This document shows positions 1 to 6,661 of a stretch of 8,251 nucleotides of DNA, piece by piece (the first letter of the stretch is position 1; every line of letters starts with the position of its first letter). A program made the translations under genes and the position numbers. The notes beneath the pieces were generated by a model. That model searched no databases. It had not been told where the DNA came from and worked only from the letters and a program-made list of their open reading frames with translations. This DNA comes from Verrucomicrobiota bacterium (lineage in GTDB: Bacteria; Verrucomicrobiota; Verrucomicrobiia; Limisphaerales; CAIQOK01), in assembly GCA_025363535.1 (NCBI GenBank), contig JANYDP010000191.1, positions 1 through 8,251 on the forward strand, written 5' to 3'.

Positions 1-1391
1 TCTTTTTCCCAAGTCGCATCCTTCGCGAGCGACCAGACGAGGCCGACGTAATCCCATTTTTTCAAATCCGGCGAGCGCCACAGTTCCACGCCGCTGTTGA
101 AGTCCCAGATGTCCGCGCCGGTCGAGCCGGTGAGATAATAATTTCCGTCGCCGCCGAGAATGACGTCCGTATCGCGCACCTGCGTATCGGGAATCAGCGG
201 CTTCAGATTGGGAATCAGGCCCGCCTTCACCGCCGCGCCGGTGCATTGTGAATTATAATTCGTCCACTTGGCGTTGTGTTTCGCGCCCGGCCCGCTGATG
301 CCGTAGGCGTGGTCGCGGGTCGCGGCGGGCGCGGCGTTGGTATCCGCAGGCGGCTGCAAATCCCGATCCAGCGCCGCGCCGTCGAACGGCACGACGATGA
401 CCTTGCTGCCGTGCGTGTCGTTGCCGCGCTCCTGATCTTTTGGAACATCCAGCACGGCGAAGGTGAAATACGCGACATGGCCGTTTTCGAGCAGGACACC
501 GGGCCGCTCGATTTTGTTCCAGTGATTCACCGTGCCATCGGTGTAGCGTAGAAAATCCGCGTCGGGATTGTAAGCCAGTCCGCGATTCGTCCAGTTCGTG
601 ATGCCGTCCGGCGACGTGAGATGAAACGCCTTCCGCTCGCTCCAACAGTTCACCGTGATGTGATACAGCCCGCCGCTGAACCACAACACCGGGTCTTCCA
701 GATTGCGCTTCGGCAGGCCCGCGATGTCGCGATAAATATTGCCGCCCTGCGGTTCGTAAGGGCCGAGAATGCCGTTGGTGCTGATCAAAATTCGTCCGGC
801 GCGGCCAAACATTTCAAACTGGCCGTCCGGGCGCACGATGATGATTTCATTCGACGCGCGCCATTTCTCGATATTCACCCTGATGGTGCCGAGCTGTTCC
901 CACGGGCCGTCCAGCGATTGGGAAACGAACACCGTGCCCGGCCGCGTCTCGCTCACCACGACCGCGTAACGGCCGTCCGGCAAAACCAGCGCGGTGACAT
1001 TGTGGCCTTTGCCGTTTTGGTTCGTGGGCCACAGCAAACCTTTTTCGACGTATGGCCCGACGGGATTGTCGCTCACCGCCTGCACCGCGCAGGAACTTCC
1101 CCAGCCGTTGTGGCCTTTGGCCTGATCCCAGCGGCTCGCGAACAGATGATATTTTCCATCCGCCGCCTTGAGAATCGAGCCGTCCCAATAACACCAATTT
1201 TTCATCGTGGCGTCTTCGAGACCATTTTGCGGATCGCGCGGCAATACGTTCGTCGCGCCCCACGCGTTCGTCGTCAGCGCGCTGCGAATTGGCATCGGCT
1301 GAAAATAATCAATCAAAGTTTTTTGATCGGCGTACGACGACACGGCGGCGGCCAGCGAAACAGCGAGAACAAGTTTTGAAAATGTTTTCAT
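1..1391 (-). CDS. Secreted GH43-like beta-propeller protein, 3' end outside window
   Basis: The frame is open for 463 codons from ATG at 1391 to the window edge, so the C-terminus is missing. Residues 1-21 look like a Sec signal peptide: K2 and K6, a hydrophobic core, then cleavage after S-Y-A21, so the protein is probably exported. Residues about 60-345 have the blade pattern of five-bladed propeller glycosidases (GH43/GH32/GH68-like folds): WCYWDGS at 67-72, a DGKYHLF strand at 78-84, GHNVTAL at 129-135, RNLEDPVLW at 229-237 and IERPGVLLENGH at 294-305. After a linker rich in Pro/Ala (about 345-400) a second, similar module appears to begin: RDTDVILGGDGNYYLTGS, then GVELWRSPDLKKW at 434-446. 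Two propeller modules in tandem are therefore likely. The substrate cannot be read from sequence; plant or algal polysaccharide is a guess. No clear Shine-Dalgarno precedes the ATG. The fold is fairly sure, catalytic activity is not. Confidence 0.8.
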   Translation of the reverse strand, partial: MKTFSKLVLAVSLAAAVSSYADQKTLIDYFQPMPIRSALTTNAWGATNVLPRDPQNGLEDATMKNWCYWDGSILKAADGKYHLFASRWDQAKGHNGWGSSCAVQAVSDNPVGPYVEKGLLWPTNQNGKGHNVTALVLPDGRYAVVVSETRPGTVFVSQSLDGPWEQLGTIRVNIEKWRASNEIIIVRPDGQFEMFGRAGRILISTNGILGPYEPQGGNIYRDIAGLPKRNLEDPVLWFSGGLYHITVNCWSERKAFHLTSPDGITNWTNRGLAYNPDADFLRYTDGTVNHWNKIERPGVLLENGHVAYFTFAVLDVPKDQERGNDTHGSKVIVVPFDGAALDRDLQPPADTNAAPAATRDHAYGISGPGAKHNAKWTNYNSQCTGAAVKAGLIPNLKPLIPDTQVRDTDVILGGDGNYYLTGSTGADIWDFNSGVELWRSPDLKKWDYVGLVWSLAKDATWEK

Positions 1392-1421
1392 GTGATCGAG
1401 TAAGAATTTGGCTTGGCTGAA

Positions 1422-1427
1422 ATCATA
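1422..1427 (-). promoter_or_regulatory. Possible -10 box for the GH43-like gene
   Basis: On the minus strand TATGAT lies 30 nt before the ATG at 1391, a good match to a sigma-70 -10 box. The -35 side is weak: CAACAT, 16 nt upstream. Offered only as the best candidate in the gap. Confidence 0.25.
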
Positions 1428-1639
1428 GCGCGACAATCATCCAATGTTGCGGCGCAAATGTGGACCGGGGTTTCATGCTTGGACAAAATGCTGCCTGAAT
1501 TGCTTTTCCGGTGCTATCGCCAGTTCTGTTTATCCGACTCCATCGGAGCGGATGAACACACAAGCATTTTGATTGGCACGCCGGGAATCAGCAATTTGGA
1601 ATCAAACCGTTCGTGACCACAGCACCGTTGCATCCTCCC

Positions 1640-1671
1640 TTTGCGTCTCCGCGTCTTTGCGCTTTTGCGTT
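1640..1671. repeat. 8-nt tandem array, four units
   Basis: Four successive octamers read TTTGCGTC, TCCGCGTC, TTTGCGCT, TTTGCGTT. The shared core is GCG at unit positions 4-6. It lies in the gap next to the purD remnant. A looser cousin sharing CTCCGCGTT-type words lies before pabB at 6624-6651. Confidence 0.6.
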
Positions 1672-1691
1672 GATATTATTCCTCACGCGCT

Positions 1692-1712
1692 GATGTCGCT
1701 CCTGACGGAGCT
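1692..1712. repeat. Short palindromic repeat, copy 1
   Basis: A 21-nt unit containing the perfect hairpin GCTCC-TGAC-GGAGC at 1698-1711. It matches the copy at 1742-1762 at 18 of 21 positions, exactly 50 bp away. It lies inside the out-of-frame-derived tail of the purD remnant. Confidence 0.75.
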
Positions 1713-1741
1713 TGGAAATCTTTCTCGGCTGGTTCTACAAA

Positions 1742-1762
1742 GATGCCGCCCCTGACGGGGCT
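1742..1762. repeat. Short palindromic repeat, copy 2
   Basis: A 21-nt unit with hairpin GCCCC-TGAC-GGGGC at 1748-1761. Compared with the copy at 1692, one stem pair changes from T-A to C-G on both sides, so the pairing is preserved; one further difference lies outside the stem. The unit ends 13 nt from the last purD codon. The preceding word GGTTCTACAAAGATG resembles dispersed repeats I associate with environmental bacterial genomes, but I could not verify this. Confidence 0.75.
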
Positions 1763-1819
1763 GCAAAACGTCGAATGTTCACGTCCGCCCGAACCGATGA
1801 CGAGGAGTTTCATGAATAA

Positions 1820-2416
1820 CTAAATCGCTTTGGAAATCTCCGCTTCCGTTTTTGGAATCGGACGTTTTCCTGATTCGACCTCGCGCGCGAATACGAGAAG
1901 TTGCTTATTCACTGCACTGTCAGGTTCAAGTTGAATGGTTCGCTCAAATGCCGAACATGCTTCCGCTACTTTGCCAGCCAACAAACACGATAAACCCAGG
2001 TTGCAGTGGAGCGCAGCGTCATTGGGGTTTTGCTTGGCCGCTTGCATCATTGCTTGAAGCGCAACATCGTGTTTGCCCAACCTGCTGGCTGCGTATCCTA
2101 CTTCCTTAGCCACTGAAGGATTTTCTGGCACGCACTCATTGGCGCTAATAAACCAATCCAGTGACTGCTGAAATTCCTCCAAACTTTGAAAAGCCTTGGC
2201 GATGGCAAACATTGACGGCCAATTCTTCGGATTGATTTCGAGAACCTGCTTATGGAGTTCAATTGCTTTGCGGAGACGTCGCTTCCCAAAAAATCCAGGA
2301 GTTTTGAATGCGACATCATCGAGAAGTATCAATCCCTTCGACAGTTCGCTTGCACGGGCATACAACTCGTTATGCCGCTTCATTTGCTCGCCTGAAAGTG
2401 TTGGGTCGGGCTTCAT
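1820..2416 (-). CDS. Small tetratricopeptide-repeat protein
   Basis: A 198-residue protein with no signal peptide or membrane segment, so probably cytoplasmic. Residues about 65-166 form three TPR-like helix pairs: KNWPSMFAIAKAFQSLEEF (64-82), NPSVAKEVGYAASRLGKHDVA (99-119) and NDAALHCNLGLSCLLAGKVAEA (132-153), the last two with typical A/G/L small-residue spacing and a closing LEPDS. A basic stretch, FFGKRRLRKAIELH (42-55), precedes them. TPRs mediate protein-protein contacts; no partner is evident. The ATG is 1 nt after the purM TAA, so translational coupling is likely. An internal ATG at residue 12 (2383) has a better AGGCGAG ribosome-binding match 5 nt upstream and is an alternative start. 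GC is visibly lower than in its neighbours (about 48% in a sampled 60-nt line against 63% in purM), hinting at foreign origin or relaxed selection. Confidence 0.85.
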   Translation of the reverse strand: MKPDPTLSGEQMKRHNELYARASELSKGLILLDDVAFKTPGFFGKRRLRKAIELHKQVLEINPKNWPSMFAIAKAFQSLEEFQQSLDWFISANECVPENPSVAKEVGYAASRLGKHDVALQAMMQAAKQNPNDAALHCNLGLSCLLAGKVAEACSAFERTIQLEPDSAVNKQLLVFAREVESGKRPIPKTEAEISKAI

Positions 2417-2417
2417 T

Positions 2418-3530
2418 TTACTTACACACCCGCGCCTCGCCCTTGCCTTTGACGACTTCGCCGATGATCCAGGCTTTGTGCTTTTGCGCTTTGATGAATT
2501 TCAGCGCGGCGTCCGCCTTGTCCGCCGAGACGATGGCGACCATGCCGATGCCCATGTTGAAGACTTGATACAATTCCTCGTCCGGCACGCCGCTCTTCTG
2601 TTCGATGATCTGGAAGATGGGCAGCATATCCCATGAACCTTTTTTGATGACCACGTCGAGCGACTTAGGCAGCACGCGCGGGATGTTGTCCACAAAACCG
2701 CCGCCGGTGATGTGCGCGAAAGCGCGTAGCGGCGCGTCGGCAGACCGCCGCAAACTTGTCTTTGAGACGGCGGCGCTCTGCCGAGACGCCGCTACGCCGC
2801 CAGAATTGAACCTCTTGATGAGCTTCTGCACCAGCGGGCCGTAGCTGACATGAACCTTCAAGAGTTCTTCGCCGAGCGTGAGCTTCGAGCCGGGGATGCG
2901 GCTGGAGGTTTTCAACTTCAATTGCTCGAAGAAGATTTTGCGTCCGAGCGAATAGCCGTTCGTGTGCAGGCCGCTGGATTCAATGCCGATGACCACGTCG
3001 CCGCGCTTGATGGTTTTCTGGCCGTTGAGCATCCGGGATTTTTCCACCACGCCGACAATAGTGCCGCTTAGATCGTATTCGCCTTTTTGGTAGAAGCCGG
3101 GCATCTGCGCGGTTTCGCCGCCGATGAGGGCGCAGTTGTTTTGCGCGCAGGCGCGGGCGAAGCCTTTGATGATCTCGGTGAAGACGTGCGGCTCGAGTTT
3201 GCCCGTGCCGAGGTAATCGAGGAAGAAGAGCGGTTCCGCGCCGAGCACCGCGATGTCGTTGACGCAATGGTTCACGAGGTCCGCGCCGATGGTGTCGTGT
3301 TTATCCATCGTGAAGGCGATCTTCAGCTTCGTGCCCACGCCGTCCACGCTGCTGACGAGGATCGGTTCGCGGTATTTCTTCACGTCGAGCGCGAACAGGC
3401 CGCCGAAGCCGCCGACCTTGCCGAGGACTTCGCGGCGGTGCGTGCTGGCGAGGAGTTGCGGGAGCGTGGCTTTGACCCGGTTGCCGAGATCAATGTCCAC
3501 GCCAGCCCGGGCGTAGGCTTTTTGTTTCAT
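2418..3530 (-). CDS. purM: Phosphoribosylformylglycinamidine cyclo-ligase (AIR synthetase)
   Basis: PurM closes the imidazole ring, converting FGAM plus ATP to AIR in purine synthesis. The 370-residue product shows family landmarks in order: KQKAYARAGVDIDLGN (2-17), the ATP-site motif SVDGVGTKLK (61-70), DLVNHCVNDIAVLGAEPLFFLDY (84-106), IGGETAQMPGFY (136-147), GIESSGLHTNGYSL (182-195), AHITGGGFVDNIPRVLP (272-288) and YQVFNMGIGM (321-330). ATG at 3530 gives the usual N-terminus; an in-frame TTG at 3548 adds six residues and is less likely. The enzyme is normally about 345 residues. The excess is a Ser/Arg/Ala-rich insert at about residues 243-270, coded by a palindromic repeat, just before the conserved AHITGGG loop. 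No frameshift is present and all catalytic motifs remain, so it is probably functional. The phosphohexomutase gene lies 102 nt upstream, and the TPR gene and purD remnant follow. Confidence 0.97.
   Translation of the reverse strand: MKQKAYARAGVDIDLGNRVKATLPQLLASTHRREVLGKVGGFGGLFALDVKKYREPILVSSVDGVGTKLKIAFTMDKHDTIGADLVNHCVNDIAVLGAEPLFFLDYLGTGKLEPHVFTEIIKGFARACAQNNCALIGGETAQMPGFYQKGEYDLSGTIVGVVEKSRMLNGQKTIKRGDVVIGIESSGLHTNGYSLGRKIFFEQLKLKTSSRIPGSKLTLGEELLKVHVSYGPLVQKLIKRFNSGGVAASRQSAAVSKTSLRRSADAPLRAFAHITGGGFVDNIPRVLPKSLDVVIKKGSWDMLPIFQIIEQKSGVPDEELYQVFNMGIGMVAIVSADKADAALKFIKAQKHKAWIIGEVVKGKGEARVCK
2724..2797. repeat. Imperfect palindromic element inside purM
   Basis: Two 28-nt arms, 2724-2751 and 2770-2797, are inverted copies matching at 25 of 28 positions around an 18-nt loop. 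In purM mRNA one of the three mismatches becomes a G-U pair. The arm core reads GCGTAGCGGCG then TCGGCAGA. The element is in frame, has no stop on the purM strand, and codes the extra residues in the protein. Confidence 0.9.
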
Positions 3531-3563
3531 GCGGCGGAGATTAAACAAACAAGCCGCGCTGCG

Positions 3564-3580
3564 GGCGAGAAAATTTCGCC
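3564..3580. other. Small inverted repeat between phosphohexomutase and purM genes
   Basis: GGCGA and TCGCC flank a 7-nt A/T-rich loop 34-50 nt before the purM ATG. It could be a leader hairpin. It has no run of T on the transcribed side, so an intrinsic terminator is not supported. Confidence 0.3.
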
Positions 3581-3615
3581 AGTGGCTGCAAAAGATAATT
3601 GGTGCGCAAAGGCCA

Positions 3616-3632
3616 GACGAAATTGCTTTCGC

Positions 3633-3633
<1 letters not shown>
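3616..3633 (-). other. Stem-loop just past the phosphohexomutase stop
   Basis: On the minus-strand RNA, GGCGAAA-GCAA-UUUCGUC forms seven pairs (one G-U) closed by a GNRA-type GCAA tetraloop, starting at the last base of the TAG stop. No U-tract follows, so it is more likely a 3'-end stabiliser or partial attenuator before purM than a full terminator. Confidence 0.4.
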
Positions 3634-5069
<1,436 letters not shown>

Positions 5070-5078
5070 GCGCCAAGG

Positions 5079-5104
5079 TTGGCAGAAGAAATTTTCGCTG
5101 CCAA
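5079..5104. promoter_or_regulatory. Inverted repeat upstream of the phosphohexomutase gene
   Basis: TTGGCAG and CTGCCAA are perfect 7-nt inverted arms separated by 12 A/T-rich bases, beginning 10 nt before the start codon at 5069. An overlapping CCAAGGTTGG lies at 5073-5082. The site could be an operator or a 5' leader hairpin. Confidence 0.4.
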
Positions 5105-5136
5105 GCGCGGAGGCGCGGCGGGAAAATTCTTTGCGC

Positions 5137-5164
5137 TTGCTCCAGGGCGGCGGGATTCCATAAT
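5137..5164 (+). promoter_or_regulatory. Candidate promoter for tRNA-Val and cca
   Basis: TTGCTC (5137-5142) and CATAAT (5159-5164) are separated by 16 nt, giving a likely start about 20 nt before the tRNA. The -10 box matches consensus at five of six positions and the -35 box is poor. TTCCAT/TACTGT (5156-5186) is a weaker alternative. Confidence 0.3.
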
Positions 5165-5191
5165 GGCCGCGCTGGTTTTTTACTGTTTTAC

Positions 5192-5266
5192 GGGCGCTTA
5201 GCTCAGTGGTAGAGCATCTCGTTTACACCGAGGTGGCCGGGGGTTCGAATCCCTCAGCGCCCACCA
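5192..5266 (+). tRNA. tRNA-Val (anticodon UAC), CCA encoded
   Basis: A full cloverleaf can be drawn. The acceptor stem is GGGCGCT with AGCGCCC; the D arm is GCTC/GAGC with loop AGTGGTA; the anticodon stem is TCTCG/CGAGG with loop TTTACAC, placing T33 before anticodon TAC (5224-5226), which reads valine GUN codons. A five-base variable region is followed by a T arm GGGGG/CCCTC with loop TTCGAAT. Discriminator A5263 is followed by a genomic CCA (5264-5266), so tail addition is needed for repair only. The gene for the CCA-adding enzyme begins 23 nt downstream. Confidence 0.97.
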
Positions 5267-5289
5267 ACTTTTTCAAACCTCCTGCATTT

Positions 5290-6600
5290 GTGCGCGCCAT
5301 CGCCATCGAAATTGTCCGCCGACTGCACGACGCCGGGTTCGCCGCGTTCTGGGTCGGCGGTTGTGTCCGCGATTCGCTTTTGAAACGCGAGCCGGGCGAT
5401 TACGACATCGCCACCGCCGCGTTGCCGGAGCAGATCGAGCACACTTTTCCACACACCATTCCCGTCGGCCGCAAGTTTGGCGTGATGATCGTGGTCGAAG
5501 GCGGCCATCAGTTTCAAGTCGCCACGTTCCGCGCGGAGGCCGATTACCGCGATGGCCGGCACCCCGAGCAAGTGACGTTCGGCGATGCGCCCGCCGATGC
5601 CAGCCGGCGGGACTTCACCGTCAACGGACTTTTTTTTGATCCCATTCAAAAACAGTTGCACGACTGGGTGGGCGGCGAAAAAGATCTGCGCGCGAAAATC
5701 ATCCGCACCATCGGCGACCCGGCGGAACGGTTTGGGGAGGATCATCTGCGCCTGCTGCGCGCCGTGCGTTTCGCGGCGCAGTTGGGTTTTGAAATCGAAC
5801 CGGCAACCTTCGCGGCCGTCCAAACCTTCGCACCGAAAATACAAACCATCAGCGCCGAACGCGTGCGGGATGAATTGCTCAAGCTGTTCGCGCCCCCGCA
5901 CGCGGCGCGCGGACTGGATTTGTTGGACGCCGCCGGGTTGCTTGAACACGTCCTGCCGGAACTCGCGGCCACGGTGTCGTGCGAGCAATCCCCGGACTAT
6001 CATCCCGAAGGCAGTGTGTTCAATCACCTGCGTTTGATGCTCCAGCAACTGCCGGCCGACGCCGATCCGCTGCTGTCGTGGGCGGTTTTGATGCACGACA
6101 TCGCCAAGCCCTTGACCGCCTCGCGCGATGAAAAAACCGGCAGCATCCATTTTTACGAGCACGAAAAAATCGGCGCGGATCTTGCGGAAAAAATCCTGAT
6201 GCGCCTGCGCTTTCCCAACGGGCAGATTGAAACCGTGGTCGCCGCCGTGCGTCATCACATGCAGTTCAAGGATGCGTTGAAGATGCGCAAGTCCACGCTG
6301 CGCCGGCTGCTGCTCCGCGAGACGTTTCCGCTGGAGCTGGCCTTGCACCGGCTCGACTGCCTCGGTTCGCACCGCCGGCTGGACGTTTATGATTTTCTGG
6401 TGGCACAGGCGCGCACACTGGCGCAGCAGCCGGAAATCCGTCCGTCGTTGCTGACGGGAAATGATCTGATCGCGTTGGGCGTCAAACCGGGGCCGGAGCT
6501 GGGAAAGTTGCTGGCTGAAATCCGCGAACAACAGTTGTCGGACGAATTGAAAACACCGGATGAGGCGCGAGCGTGGGTCAGGAAAAAAATCGCCGGTTAA
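5290..6600 (+). CDS. cca: CCA tRNA nucleotidyltransferase with HD domain
   Basis: A class II nucleotidyltransferase that builds or repairs the 3' CCA of tRNAs without a template. From GTG at 5290 it has 436 residues. The head domain shows GGCVRD (23-28), the metal-binding pair D37 and D39 in GDYDIAT, RRDFTVN (106-112), and EDHLR (150-154), the EDxxR motif that pairs with incoming CTP/ATP, followed by LLRAVRFAAQLGFEIEP. A C-terminal HD phosphohydrolase-type domain follows: HPEGSVFNHL (238-247), HD at 269-270 in LMHDIAKPLTA, and HHM at 322-324. The longest open frame starts at 5206 inside the tRNA, which cannot be the real start. GTG 5290 puts the usual dozen residues before the first alpha helix, although no Shine-Dalgarno is visible. 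It probably shares a transcript with tRNA-Val; pabB follows after 61 nt. Confidence 0.95.
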   Translation: MRAIAIEIVRRLHDAGFAAFWVGGCVRDSLLKREPGDYDIATAALPEQIEHTFPHTIPVGRKFGVMIVVEGGHQFQVATFRAEADYRDGRHPEQVTFGDAPADASRRDFTVNGLFFDPIQKQLHDWVGGEKDLRAKIIRTIGDPAERFGEDHLRLLRAVRFAAQLGFEIEPATFAAVQTFAPKIQTISAERVRDELLKLFAPPHAARGLDLLDAAGLLEHVLPELAATVSCEQSPDYHPEGSVFNHLRLMLQQLPADADPLLSWAVLMHDIAKPLTASRDEKTGSIHFYEHEKIGADLAEKILMRLRFPNGQIETVVAAVRHHMQFKDALKMRKSTLRRLLLRETFPLELALHRLDCLGSHRRLDVYDFLVAQARTLAQQPEIRPSLLTGNDLIALGVKPGPELGKLLAEIREQQLSDELKTPDEARAWVRKKIAG

Positions 6601-6623
6601 AACCGCGCCTGAAAAAATCCATG

Positions 6624-6651
6624 TCCCTCCGCGTTGCTCCGTGGTTAAATT
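6624..6651. repeat. Dispersed repeat-like tract between cca and pabB
   Basis: A tract with words CTCCGCGTTGCTCCGTGG then TTAAATT fills the middle of the 61-nt spacer. It resembles the octamer array at 1640-1671 (shared TCCGCGT) but is not regularly periodic. It is called on resemblance only. Confidence 0.35.
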
Positions 6652-6661
6652 TTCCTGCGTC

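Larger units (their letters stand above)
1392..1675. other. Intergenic gap without a supported gene
   Basis: Between the start of the GH43-like gene and the broken purD remnant I find no ORF with recognisable protein features on either strand. It holds a short 8-nt tandem array (1640-1671) and a possible -10 box (1422-1427). A full purD would be expected about here if the purine operon were intact, but no internal PurD motif is visible. Confidence 0.5.
1676..1813 (-). pseudogene. purD: purD 5' remnant (phosphoribosylamine-glycine ligase), truncated
   Basis: ATG at 1813 begins MKLLVIGSGGREH, the diagnostic PurD (GAR synthetase) N-terminus: the first beta strand and glycine-rich turn of its Rossmann-like N domain, usually followed by A-L. 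Here identity stops after 13 codons (1775). The frame then reads STFCSPVRGG and on through palindromic repeats to a TAA at 1676-1678, giving a 45-codon ORF against about 420-430 residues for the normal enzyme. None of the ATP-grasp domain is present downstream in any frame I read. The ATG lies 6 nt after the TPR gene's stop, an operon-like spacing that supports a purM-TPR-purD order before the break. PurD would catalyse step 2 of purine synthesis, so an intact copy should exist elsewhere, or the break is an assembly artefact at the repeats. Confidence 0.8.

Noticed and set aside
621..1379. Long plus-strand frame opposite the GH43-like gene
   Set aside because: The minus-strand frame has a signal peptide and propeller motifs across its full length; the plus-strand frame has no recognisable features and is an antisense shadow.
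1437..1472. Minus-strand reading NPGPHLRRNIG before a stop, faintly like the PurD C-terminus (RRDIG)
   Set aside because: It is only 11 codons, closed by a stop on both sides, and differs at several conserved positions. It is too short to call a purD 3' remnant.
3531..3632. Intrinsic terminator between the phosphohexomutase gene and purM
   Set aside because: Two small hairpins are present but neither is followed by a T run on the coding strand, so termination is not supported.
5206..5289. Upstream extension of the cca frame to ATG 5206
   Set aside because: It lies inside the tRNA-Val gene; the coded residues are tRNA sequence and do not match the family.
6560..6661. Upstream extension of pabB to ATG 6560
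   Set aside because: It overlaps the end of cca and runs through a repeat-like spacer; the added residues do not resemble a PabB N-terminus.
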